DNA of 64,000 bases from Pigmentiphaga sp. NML080357. GTDB taxonomy: Bacteria; Pseudomonadota; Gammaproteobacteria; Burkholderiales; Burkholderiaceae_B. Within the stretch, counting starts at the first letter, position 1. The number at the start of each line of letters is the position of its first letter. Where the stretch lies: positions 62,001 to 126,000 of the forward strand of contig NZ_NINW01000008.1 in assembly GCF_002188465.1 (NCBI RefSeq). Direction: 5' to 3'. Below, in pieces: positions 16,991-25,529 of this stretch. The notes under the pieces are model-generated. The model was not told the origin of the DNA and ran no database searches. It saw only the letters and a list, made by a program, of their open reading frames with translations. The translations under genes and the position numbers were made by a program.

Positions 16991-18346
16991 TCATTCGGCG
17001 GCCAGTGCCCGCAGCTCGGCAATCAGCTTGGCGAGCGCGTCGTCGCGCGCGGCAGCCCCGGCGAAATCCGGGCCGTGCGCGGCCTTCGCGCCGTCCAGGA
17101 ACAACGCGTAGGAATCGCCGTCGGCGCGCAGCGCCTCGGCCGGGTCGGCCAGCCCCCGCAGGCGCTTGATCGCCGCGCCCGCGCTTTGCGCGTCGGCGTA
17201 GGGCTCGGACAGCAGCAGGTCTTGCCCGTCGGCCGCCAGGAAGCGGAAACGGAAGCTGCCGCCGTCGTCGCGGAAGCTGACGAAACGGGCCTGCTTGCCG
17301 GCCTTTTTCTTCGCCGCCGGCGCCGCGGCGGGCTGTACCGCGTCGAGCCCCACCGCGGCGCGCAGTTCGGCAAGAAACGGTCCCGCGATGGCGCGGGCCT
17401 TGCGTGCGCCTTCCTGCAGGATGTCCTCGATTTCGGCCGGCCGGGCAATCAAGCTTTCATAGCGTTCTCGCATGGGGCCGATTTCGCGCTCGATGCGCTC
17501 GTACAGCGCCTGCTTGGCGTCGCCCCACCCCATGCCCTCTTCCAGCGAACGCCGGAAGGCGGCTGCCTCGGCGTCGGACGCGAAAGCGCGGTAGATGGTG
17601 TAGAGCTGGGAGTTGTCCGGATCCTTGGGCTCGCCCGGCAGGCGCGAGTCGGTCACGATGCGGCCAATGGCATCGCGCAGGTGCTTGCTGCCGCCCTCGA
17701 ACAGCGGAATGGTGTTGTTGTAGCTCTTGGACATCTTGCGCCCGTCCAGCCCCGGCAAGGTGGCCACGGACTCGTCGATCTGCGCCTCGGGCAGCACGAA
17801 CAGCTCTCGGCCTCCGCCGTAGAGATGGCTGAATCGCTGGGCGATGTCGCGCGCCATCTCGATGTGCTGGATCTGGTCGCGCCCCACTGGCACGCGATGG
17901 GCGTTGAACAACAGGATGTCGGCAGCCATCAGCACCGGGTACGAGAACAGCCCCATCGTGATGCCGGCGTCCGGATCCTCGTTCTCGGCCACGTTCTGGT
18001 CCACGGCGGCCTTGTAGGCATGGGCGCGGTTCATCAGGCCCTTGGCGGTCACGCAAGTCAAGAGCCAGCAGAGCTGCGGGATCTCGGGCAGATCGGACTG
18101 CCGGTAGAACGTCACCCGCTGCGGATCGAGCCCCGCGGCCAGCCAGGTCGCGGCGATCTGCAGGCGCGAGCGCTGCAGACGCGCGGGATCCTCGCACTTG
18201 ATCAGGGCGTGGTAGTCGGCCATGAAGAAGAAGGCATCGTTGCCCTCGTTGCGGCTCGCCTGGACGGCGGGGCGGATGGCGCCGACGTAGTTGCCGAGGT
18301 GAGGCGTACCGGTGGTCGTGATGCCGGTGAGGATGCGGGTTCTCAT
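16991..18346 (-). CDS. trpS: tryptophanyl-tRNA synthetase with C-terminal DUF1508 domain
   Basis: The class I synthetase core shows the HIGH-equivalent PHLGNYVGA, the [10 protein letters not shown] loop and a normal Rossmann fold over residues 1-345. A lysine/alanine-rich linker ([11 protein letters not shown]) then leads to about 95 residues with a YegP/DUF1508-like pattern ([17 protein letters not shown] and [14 protein letters not shown]). Total length is 451, against about 330-340 for the usual bacterial enzyme. ATG 18346 is chosen because MRTRILTG begins the family domain; the longer frame to 18496 runs into the divergent S4 gene. The role of the extra domain is unknown. Confidence 0.93.
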   Translation of the reverse strand: MRTRILTGITTTGTPHLGNYVGAIRPAVQASRNEGNDAFFFMADYHALIKCEDPARLQRSRLQIAATWLAAGLDPQRVTFYRQSDLPEIPQLCWLLTCVTAKGLMNRAHAYKAAVDQNVAENEDPDAGITMGLFSYPVLMAADILLFNAHRVPVGRDQIQHIEMARDIAQRFSHLYGGGRELFVLPEAQIDESVATLPGLDGRKMSKSYNNTIPLFEGGSKHLRDAIGRIVTDSRLPGEPKDPDNSQLYTIYRAFASDAEAAAFRRSLEEGMGWGDAKQALYERIEREIGPMRERYESLIARPAEIEDILQEGARKARAIAGPFLAELRAAVGLDAVQPAAAPAAKKKAGKQARFVSFRDDGGSFRFRFLAADGQDLLLSEPYADAQSAGAAIKRLRGLADPAEALRADGDSYALFLDGAKAAHGPDFAGAAARDDALAKLIAELRALAAE

Positions 18347-18423
18347 GTTCGGGAGGGGCAGGCATTGATACGGGTATAGAGCCGCAGTGTACCTCCCGTG
18401 CGCGCAGCCGTCCGCCCATGGCG

Positions 18424-18429
18424 GATAAT
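18424..18429 (+). promoter_or_regulatory. candidate -10 box for the S4-domain gene
   Basis: GATAAT lies 32 bases before the S4-domain start in the short divergent gap from trpS. No convincing -35 box is seen. Confidence 0.25.
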
Positions 18430-18460
18430 GGCGGATTGCATTCCATTTCCCGGGCCGGTC

Positions 18461-18676
18461 ATGCGTTCCATCACATTCACGCTCACGGGCGATCACGTGC
18501 CGCTGTGCGATTTGCTCAAACTCACGGGCCTCGCGGATTCCGGCGGCGCCGGCAAGGCCCTGGTGGCCTCAGGGGTGGTCAGGGTCGACGGGCAAGTGGA
18601 ATTGCGCAAGACCTGCAAGATCCGGGCGGGCCAGATCGTCGAGTTCGAAGACACCCGGATTGTGGTTCGGGATTGA
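18461..18676 (+). CDS. small S4-domain RNA-binding protein (YbcJ-like)
   Basis: ATG 18461 ([10 protein letters not shown]) gives 71 residues that are almost entirely an S4 domain: [18 protein letters not shown], then [16 protein letters not shown] and a final strand [10 protein letters not shown]. YbcJ-like proteins bind structured RNA and are linked to ribosome or tRNA metabolism. It is divergent from trpS and convergent with polA, so it forms a single-gene unit. The earlier ATG at 18398 overlaps the trpS promoter region. Confidence 0.85.
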   Translation: MRSITFTLTGDHVPLCDLLKLTGLADSGGAGKALVASGVVRVDGQVELRKTCKIRAGQIVEFEDTRIVVRD

Positions 18677-18727
18677 CTGGGGGGACGAACACACGAGGCA
18701 GCAGAAAACGCCGCTCTCGGCCAGCCT

Positions 18728-18814
18728 GGTAATACCCCAGGATACGGCGGATCTGGCTCCGCCAGTCCGCCCGCATCGCCCGCTGGGGGGCGCGCGTCAG
18801 CGCGTAGGGGGACC
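18728..18814 (-). repeat. dispersed GC-rich hairpin repeat, copy C
   Basis: A half-length copy: CCCCAGGATACGGCGG, GGATCTGGCTCCGCCAGTCC hairpin, then CCCGCTGGGGGGCGCGCG and CAGCGCGTAGGGGG, abutting the polA stop codon. It lies between convergent genes. Confidence 0.7.
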
Positions 18815-21535
18815 TCAATGGGCCTGCTCCCACGTATAGCCCGTCCCCACCTCTGCCACCAGCGGCACCTTCAGCTCGGCCACGCCGCACATCAGCGCCG
18901 GCAGGCGATGGGCGACGATTTCGCTTTCCTCGCGGGGGACTTCGAGCACGAGTTCGTCGTGCACCTGCATGACCAGCCGGGCGCCCAGCTTGTCGGTCTC
19001 GAGCCAGTCCTGCACGGCGACCATCGCCATCTTGATCAGGTCGGCGGCGGTGCCCTGCATGGGGGCGTTGATGGCGGCGCGCTCGGCGGCCTGGCGGCGC
19101 GGGCCGCTGCCGCCGCGGATCTCGGGCAGCCACAGGCGGCGGCCGAAGACGGTTTCGACGTAGCCGCGTTCGCGCGCCTGCTCGCGCGTGTCGTCCATGT
19201 AGCGCGCCACGCCCGGATAGCGGGTGAAATAGCGGTCGATGTAGTGCTTGGCCGCGTCGCGGGTGATGCCGAGGTTGCTGGCCAGGCCGAAGGCGCTCAT
19301 GCCGTAGATCAGGCCGAAGTTGATGACCTTGGCGTAGCGCCGCTGCTCGGCGTTGACCTCTTCAGGCTTCACGGCGAAGATCTCCGCCGCGGTGGCGCGG
19401 TGGATGTCCTCGCCCCGCGCGAATGCCGACAAGAGATTCTCGTCGCCGGAGATGTGCGCCATGATGCGCAGCTCGATCTGCGAATAGTCGGCAGACATGA
19501 TGAGGTTGCCCGGCTCGGCCACGAAGGCCTCGCGCACGCGACGGCCCTCGGGGGTGCGCACGGGGATGTTCTGCAGGTTGGGATCGCTCGAGGCCAGCCG
19601 CCCCGTGACCACCGCCGCCTGCGCGTAGCTGGTGTGCACGCGCTGGGTCCGGGGGTTGATCATCTTGGGCAGCTTGTCGGTATAGGTGGACTTGAGCTTG
19701 GCCAGGCCGCGATAGCTCAGCAGGGCCTGCGGCAGCGGGTAGTCCTCGGCCAGCTTGCTGAGGACGTCTTCGTCGGTGGACGGCGCGCCGCTGGCGGTCT
19801 TCTTGACCACGGGCAGCTGCAGCTTGCCGAACAGGATCTCGCCCAGCTGCTTGGGCGAGTTGAGGTTGAACGGCTGGCCCGCCAGCTCGTAGGCGCGCTG
19901 CTCGAGCACCAGCAGTTCCTGGCCGATGGCGTGGCTCTGGCGGGCGAGCTCTTCCGGATCGATGCGCACGCCGTTGCGCTCGACGATGGTCAACACGCGC
20001 GACACCGGCATCTCGATCGCGTAGATGCGGGCCAGGCCGGCGTCGGCCTCGATGCGCGGATACAGGGTGGCATGCAATTGCAGCGTGTAGTCGACGTCCT
20101 CGCAGGCGTAGCGCGTGGCCACGTCGATGGCGACCTCGTCGAAGCAGAGCTGGTTCGCGCCCTTGCCGCACACGTCGACGTACGACAAGCCCTTGCGCCC
20201 CAGCCAGCGCTGGGAAAGGTCGTCGAGCGATACGCTGCGGTGGGATTCCAGCACGTAGGCCTGCAGCATGGTGTCGTGCGCAACGCCGCGCAGCGCGATG
20301 CCGGCATTGGCGAATACGTGGGTGTCGTACTTGGCGTTGTGCAGCAGCTTGGGGGCGTCGGCATTCTCGAGCCACGGCGCCAGCCGTGCCAGCACCTCGT
20401 CCTTGGGAAGCTGCTCGCCCGCATCCGGATGCCGGTGCGCGAGCGGGATGTAGCAGGCCTGGCCCGGCTTGACGGCGATCGACAGCCCCACCAGCCGGGC
20501 CTCCATTTCCATCAGCGAATCGGTCTCGGTATCGAGGGCCGCCAGCGGCGCCGCCTGGGCGGCCGCCAGCCACCGGTCGAACGTCGCCCAATCGCTGACG
20601 GTCTCGTAGAGCACGGTTTCCGGCGCCGGCGGCGCATCGGCCTGCACGCGGGAATCGCCCTCGGGAATGCGCGCATCGTCGCCGGTCAGCTCGCGCAGCC
20701 AGGTGCGAAATCCGTAGCGCTCGTACATCGCTTCCAGCCGCTCGCGGTCCATGGGCCGCATGGTAAGCGCATCCAGGCTGGGGATATGGGCGCTCAGGTC
20801 GCAATCGGTGCGTATGGTGATGAGAGAGCGCGTGAGCTCGAACTTCGGGATCGCCGTGCGCAGGTTGGCGCCGGCCACTCCCTTGACCTTGTCGGCCTGA
20901 GCCACGAGTTCTTCAAGCGTGCCATACTCATTGAGCCATTTGGCCGCCGTCTTGGGACCGACCTTCTCCACGCCAGGCACGTTGTCGACGGAATCGCCGA
21001 TCAGCATCAGGTAGTCCACGATACGCTCGGGCGGCACGCCGAATTTCTGCAGGACCCCTTCGGCGTCGAGCGTCTCGGACGTCATGGTGTTGACCAGGGT
21101 CACGTGATCGTTGACCAGCTGCGCCATGTCCTTGTCGCCGGTGGACACGACGCTGCGTATGCCCTGCGCCGCGGCCTGGCAGGTGAGCGTGCCTATCACG
21201 TCGTCGGCTTCGACCCCCTCGATGGCGAAGACCGGCCAGCCCTGGGCGCGTATGGCCTCGACGATGGGGCCGACCTGGCGCGCGAGGTCTTCCGGCATGC
21301 TGGCGCGGGTGGCCTTGTATTCCGGATACAGGTCGTCGCGGAAAGTCTTGCCCGGAGCGTCGAAAATGCAGGCGAGGTAGTCTGCCTTATGATCGTTCAG
21401 TGCGCGGCGCAGCATGTTCAGCACGCCGTACAGCGCGCCGGTCGGCTCCCCTTGCGCGTTGCGCAGGTCCGGCAGGGCGTGGTATGCGCGATAAAGGTAG
21501 CTGGAACCGTCGACCAACAGCAACGTCTTGATCAT
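18815..21535 (-). CDS. polA: DNA polymerase I
   Basis: The 906-residue enzyme has a 5'-3' exonuclease domain (about 1-290; LLVDGSSYLYRAYHALP and VSTGDKDMAQLV), a 3'-5' exonuclease domain with intact acidic motif DTETDSL, so proofreading is expected, and the family A polymerase domain with motif A (ADYSQIELR), motif B (RRYAKVINFGLIYGMS) and motif C (QVHDELVLEV). It repairs gaps and removes RNA primers. ATG 21535 is the natural start (MIKTLLLVDGSS); the frame to 21883 runs antisense through the LOG gene. Confidence 0.96.
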   Translation of the reverse strand: MIKTLLLVDGSSYLYRAYHALPDLRNAQGEPTGALYGVLNMLRRALNDHKADYLACIFDAPGKTFRDDLYPEYKATRASMPEDLARQVGPIVEAIRAQGWPVFAIEGVEADDVIGTLTCQAAAQGIRSVVSTGDKDMAQLVNDHVTLVNTMTSETLDAEGVLQKFGVPPERIVDYLMLIGDSVDNVPGVEKVGPKTAAKWLNEYGTLEELVAQADKVKGVAGANLRTAIPKFELTRSLITIRTDCDLSAHIPSLDALTMRPMDRERLEAMYERYGFRTWLRELTGDDARIPEGDSRVQADAPPAPETVLYETVSDWATFDRWLAAAQAAPLAALDTETDSLMEMEARLVGLSIAVKPGQACYIPLAHRHPDAGEQLPKDEVLARLAPWLENADAPKLLHNAKYDTHVFANAGIALRGVAHDTMLQAYVLESHRSVSLDDLSQRWLGRKGLSYVDVCGKGANQLCFDEVAIDVATRYACEDVDYTLQLHATLYPRIEADAGLARIYAIEMPVSRVLTIVERNGVRIDPEELARQSHAIGQELLVLEQRAYELAGQPFNLNSPKQLGEILFGKLQLPVVKKTASGAPSTDEDVLSKLAEDYPLPQALLSYRGLAKLKSTYTDKLPKMINPRTQRVHTSYAQAAVVTGRLASSDPNLQNIPVRTPEGRRVREAFVAEPGNLIMSADYSQIELRIMAHISGDENLLSAFARGEDIHRATAAEIFAVKPEEVNAEQRRYAKVINFGLIYGMSAFGLASNLGITRDAAKHYIDRYFTRYPGVARYMDDTREQARERGYVETVFGRRLWLPEIRGGSGPRRQAAERAAINAPMQGTAADLIKMAMVAVQDWLETDKLGARLVMQVHDELVLEVPREESEIVAHRLPALMCGVAELKVPLVAEVGTGYTWEQAH

Positions 21536-21629
21536 GATCAAACACAGAGAAATCGAAGTAGGCAAGGAAACCCACGACAGCGGCGGGAGCGTCCCGAAGA
21601 AACCCGGACGCATCCCCGGCCTGCGGGAT

Positions 21630-22328
<699 letters not shown>

Positions 22329-22463
22329 CACGGCGCGCGTACGCGCTCGCGGGCATTCCCGCCACATTCCGGCGGCTGCGGGGGCGCGTACGAGGACGGC
22401 GGACATGTCGATGACGCTAGAATGCGGTAAATCATCGATACCAGCCCCATCCCACGCTCATCC

Positions 22464-23432
22464 ATGGCCGTATTCACCCCCGTCAACGAAACGGATGCCC
22501 GCGCCCTGCTTGCCGACTACTCCCTGGGCGAATTGCGCGCCCTGCGCGGCATTCCTTCCGGCATCGAGAACACCAACTACTTCCTCACGACCAGCCGGGG
22601 CGAATACGTGCTGACGCTGTTCGAGCGCCTGACGCGCGAGCAGTTGCCCTTCTACATCGACCTGATGACCCATCTTGCCGAGCACGGCATCCCGGTGCCG
22701 CATCCCCAGGCCGCGCATGATGGCCGCCGCCTGGCCGAGCTGCACGGCAAGCCTTGCACCATCGCCACGCTACTGCCCGGCAAGTGCGAAATGGATCCCC
22801 TGCCCGGCCACTGCGCGCAGGTCGGCGCCACGCTGGCCCGCATGCACCTGGCAGGCCGGGACTTTCCTGCCTTCCAGCCCAATCTGCTGGGCGTGGACTG
22901 GTGGCGCGAAACCGCGCCGGTCGTCGCGCCCTACCTGGGCGCCGACGCGGCGGCCATGCTGGGCGACGAGGTCGCATTCCAGGCGGCGTTCGCCGGCTCC
23001 GAGGCCTACCGCGAACTGCCCAGCGGCCCGGCCCACTGCGACCTGTTCCGCGACAACGTGCTGTTCGCGGGCACGCGCGAGGCGCCCGTGCTCGGCGGCT
23101 TCATCGATTTCTACTTCGCCGGCTGCGATACGTGGCTGTTCGACCTGGCCGTCTGCGCCAACGACTGGTGCATCGACCATGCGAGCGGCGAATTCCGCCC
23201 CGAGCTCGCGCAGGCGCTGCTCGGGGCCTATGCCCAGGTGCGCCCGCTGACCGATATCGAGCGCGCGTCGTGGCGCACCCTGCTCCGTGCCGCCGCCTTG
23301 CGCTTCTGGATGTCGCGGCTGCGCGACTTCTATCTGCCCCGTCCGGCGCAAACGCTGACGCCGCACGATCCGACCCATTTCGAACGCATCCTGCGCCTGC
23401 GGCGCGATGGCGTACCCTTTCCGCTTCCCTGA
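22464..23432 (+). CDS. thrB: homoserine kinase, ThrB II (aminoglycoside phosphotransferase fold)
   Basis: The 322-residue kinase begins MAVFTPVNETDARALL and shows the APH/ChoK-like landmarks of the second ThrB family: IPSGIENTNYFL near the N-terminus, GPAHCDLFRDNVLF as the catalytic loop, and IDFYFAGCDTWLFDLA as the metal-binding motif. It phosphorylates homoserine on the threonine route. This is not the GHMP-type ThrB of E. coli but the form found in pseudomonads and Burkholderiales. A TAGAAT box lies 41 bases upstream (22418). The next gene follows in the same direction after 71 bases. Confidence 0.93.
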   Translation: MAVFTPVNETDARALLADYSLGELRALRGIPSGIENTNYFLTTSRGEYVLTLFERLTREQLPFYIDLMTHLAEHGIPVPHPQAAHDGRRLAELHGKPCTIATLLPGKCEMDPLPGHCAQVGATLARMHLAGRDFPAFQPNLLGVDWWRETAPVVAPYLGADAAAMLGDEVAFQAAFAGSEAYRELPSGPAHCDLFRDNVLFAGTREAPVLGGFIDFYFAGCDTWLFDLAVCANDWCIDHASGEFRPELAQALLGAYAQVRPLTDIERASWRTLLRAAALRFWMSRLRDFYLPRPAQTLTPHDPTHFERILRLRRDGVPFPLP

Positions 23433-23503
23433 ACCATGAAACACCCTTTCCATCGGCATGCGCCGACCCGGGCCTTCGCCCGCAACCGCCAGGAGGCCCG
23501 CTG

Positions 23504-24289
23504 ATGCAAGCCGCCTCCCTTGCCCCCGGCGCCGGCTGGCAATGGGTGCGCGACGGACTCGCGCTGTTCCGCCGCCAGCCCATGGCGATGTTCACCTGGG
23601 CGCTCACCATAGGCTTCATGGTGCTGATCGCCAGCATCCTCGCGCCCATCGGGCCCCTGCTGTTCGTTGTCGCCATGCCCGCGATCACGGTCATGACCCT
23701 GGAGGCATGCCGAGCGATCGAGCAAGGCAAGACGGTCCTCCCATTGCGGCTGTTCGCGGTGCTCAAGGCGCCGGGGCTGGCCAGGAAGCTGCTGGCCATG
23801 GGCGGCGTCTACGTCGCCGCGGTGCTGCTGGCCGGCCTGGTGGCCTTCCTGCCGTTCGCCGAAGGCTTGCGCGAGGCCGTGCAAGGCCTGTCGTCGGACG
23901 ACATGGGCCCCGTGCTGGCCGCGATGCGCGCGCCCATCGTCCTGTTCGCCATCTTCTACGTGATCATCGCCGGACTGTTCTGGCATGCCCCCGCGCTGGT
24001 GGCCTGGTATCGGCTCGACCTGCGCAAGGCGCTCTTCTTCTCCGGCATCGCCTGCTGGCGCAACAAGGGAGCCTTCCTGATGTACGGCGCAACGTGGCTG
24101 CTGGTCGTGCTGGCCCTCGAGCTCGGCGGCGGCCTGCTCGAAGCGATCGGGCTGTCGGGAACCATCTCCGGGCTCATCCAGATGCCGTTCAACTTCCTGG
24201 CGGCGGCCGTGCTCTATTGCAGTTTCTATCCGACCTATACCAGCGTTTTCGGCCCGCCCCCCGCGGCGGCGTTCGCCGCGTCGCCTTGA
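23504..24289 (+). CDS. BPSS1780-family multi-pass membrane protein
   Basis: ATG 23504 with an AGGAGG site gives 261 residues with about six hydrophobic segments (around 30-50, 52-70, 105-125, 150-170, 200-225 and 235-255). The overall pattern, with GWQWVRDGLALFRRQP at the N-terminus and FFSGIACWRNKGAF in the middle, matches a conserved beta-proteobacterial membrane family of unknown function. It probably shares transcription with thrB and is closed by a strong terminator. The upstream frame reaching 22754 is a shadow of thrB. Confidence 0.8.
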   Translation: MQAASLAPGAGWQWVRDGLALFRRQPMAMFTWALTIGFMVLIASILAPIGPLLFVVAMPAITVMTLEACRAIEQGKTVLPLRLFAVLKAPGLARKLLAMGGVYVAAVLLAGLVAFLPFAEGLREAVQGLSSDDMGPVLAAMRAPIVLFAIFYVIIAGLFWHAPALVAWYRLDLRKALFFSGIACWRNKGAFLMYGATWLLVVLALELGGGLLEAIGLSGTISGLIQMPFNFLAAAVLYCSFYPTYTSVFGPPPAAAFAASP

Positions 24290-24308
24290 CGGTCTCAGTG
24301 AAAACCCG

Positions 24309-24338
24309 CGAGGAAGGCCCGGCAACGGGCCTTCCTCG
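24309..24338 (+). terminator. rho-independent-like terminator after the BPSS1780 gene
   Basis: CGAGGAAGGCCCG pairs perfectly with CGGGCCTTCCTCG over a 4-base loop; TATTTA follows. It separates the thrB unit from the cold-shock gene. Confidence 0.75.
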
Positions 24339-24419
24339 TATTTACTCCGGAAAATGCGGTTGACGGGCACAACGATAGCCCGTATAAAAGCGGAGCATGA
24401 TTTTCAAGAGTACGAGTTG

Positions 24420-24450
24420 CTGTACAAAATTGCTTACCGCTGCGGTACAG
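24420..24450 (+). promoter_or_regulatory. inverted repeat in the cold-shock gene leader
   Basis: CTGTAC at 24420-24425 and GTACAG at 24445-24450 can pair around a 19-base loop, about 75 bases before the start. TATAAA at 24383 could be a promoter element, which would leave a long 5' leader. Long structured leaders are common in csp mRNAs and respond to temperature; this is only a suggestion here. Confidence 0.35.
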
Positions 24451-24524
24451 GGTTGTTCATGGTCTCCATCCTTGATTGTCTTGCTTTCACTCGTTCCTGA
24501 TCTTTCATTTCAAGGATAAACACC

Positions 24525-24728
24525 ATGGAAACCGGTACCGTCAAATGGTTCAACGACGCCAAGGGTTTTGGCTTCATTACCGCTGATTCGGGCGGCGACG
24601 ACCTGTTCGCGCACTTCTCCGAAATCCGCGTCGATGGGTTCAAGACCCTGCAGGAAAACCAGAAGGTCAAATTCGAAGTCACCGTGGGCCCCAAGGGCCG
24701 CCAGGCTTCCAATATCCAGCCTCTGTAA
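24525..24728 (+). CDS. cold-shock protein (CspA family)
   Basis: The 67-residue OB-fold protein has both nucleic-acid-binding motifs, RNP1 (KGFGFI) and RNP2 (DLFAHFS), at the usual positions. It begins [14 protein letters not shown] behind AAGGA and is the normal family length. Such proteins bind single-stranded RNA and act as RNA chaperones. The gene stands alone between two terminators, and the long AT-rich leader points to post-transcriptional control. It cannot be said from sequence whether it is truly cold-induced. Confidence 0.95.
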   Translation: METGTVKWFNDAKGFGFITADSGGDDLFAHFSEIRVDGFKTLQENQKVKFEVTVGPKGRQASNIQPL

Positions 24729-24749
24729 GCTATAATAGGCTTATCCGCC

Positions 24750-24780
24750 AAAACCCCCGCTTGCGGGGGTTTTGTTTTTT
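24750..24780 (+). terminator. strong terminator after the cold-shock gene
   Basis: AAAACCCCCGC pairs with GCGGGGGTTTT around a 2-base loop and is followed by a GTTTTTT tract. Confidence 0.9.
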
Positions 24781-25144
24781 GCGGCCTTTGCAGCGCTTGC
24801 GCGAAGGCCGCCCAGGCGGATGACGGAACCGCATCCGCGACGCCCTGGCGCGGATGCGACATGGGGGAAACGGCCGCCCCAGGCAAGAACCGTCCTCCCT
24901 CCCCCACACAGCTGCCGTGCAGCAATAAATCGGGATGCTTCGGGCATTCTTCTTCCGCCGCCGGTAATCGTGCGGCAAACCAGGCAGACGTCACGCGCGC
25001 CCCGGGCTTGCGCAGCCCTCGGCGCTTCACCGCGAACTTCCACCGTCATCGATGGCGCACGGCGCCAGCCTTGCGGCGTGCCATGGCACCACCCTGGCCG
25101 AAGCTCGCTTTTTTGCATTTCGCAATGCACAGGAGGAAATACCC
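24781..25144. other. gene-free stretch before infA
   Basis: About 360 bases of high-GC sequence hold no frame with a ribosome site or a recognisable protein. The longest frames are shared by both strands and look accidental. Only the last 15 bases (AGGAGG plus spacer) have a clear role, as the infA ribosome site. The infA promoter should lie in this region, but no clear -35/-10 pair stands out. Confidence 0.5.
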
Positions 25145-25411
25145 ATGTCGAATAAGGAAGAACTGATCGAAATGGAAGGCATCGTCGCCGAGGTGCTGCC
25201 GTCGACCAGCTTTCGAGTCACGCTGGAAAACGGCATGGAGGTTGCTGCCTACGCATCGGGCAAAATGCGCAAGCACCGTATTCGCATCCTCGCCGGAGAC
25301 CGGGTCACGATGGAGCTCTCGCCCTATGACCTGACCAAGGGACGCATCAGCTTCCGCCACAAGGACGGCCCCGCGCCCACCGGCAACCGCCCGCCGCCGC
25401 GCCGACGCTAA
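25145..25411 (+). CDS. infA: translation initiation factor IF-1 (second-copy type)
   Basis: The 88-residue protein carries the complete IF-1 OB fold ([47 protein letters not shown], then [10 protein letters not shown]), with a C-terminal tail [15 protein letters not shown] that is about 15 residues longer than E. coli IF-1. IF-1 binds the ribosomal A site during initiation. The gene stands alone, not in a ribosomal-protein operon. Beta-proteobacteria often have a second infA of this longer type outside that operon. A strong AGGAGG site precedes it. Confidence 0.92.
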   Translation: MSNKEELIEMEGIVAEVLPSTSFRVTLENGMEVAAYASGKMRKHRIRILAGDRVTMELSPYDLTKGRISFRHKDGPAPTGNRPPPRRR

Positions 25412-25424
25412 GACCGCTTCGATG

Positions 25425-25457
25425 AAAAAGCCCTCGCGATGAACGAGGGCTTTTTTT
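25425..25457 (+). terminator. terminator after infA
   Basis: AAAAAGCCCTCG pairs with CGAGGGCTTTTT and is followed by further T residues. The loop is CGATGAA. Confidence 0.9.
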
Positions 25458-25529
25458 CACCGCAGGGCCGCCCCAAGGCGAAAGACGCCCCCCGAGGGGC
25501 AGCGCCGCCGCGTAGCAGCATTTTGTCCA
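25458..25529 (-). repeat. dispersed GC-rich repeat, divergent copy D
   Basis: A shorter and more divergent relative of the other copies: GCCCCCCGAGGGGC and a CGCCGCCGCG segment between the infA terminator and the uvrD stop. Its inclusion rests on position (a few bases beyond the uvrD stop) and on the CCCCGAGGGG core. Confidence 0.45.

Noticed and set aside
24772..25155. Frames on both strands before infA
   Set aside because: Both strands are open over the same stretch and neither gives a known protein.
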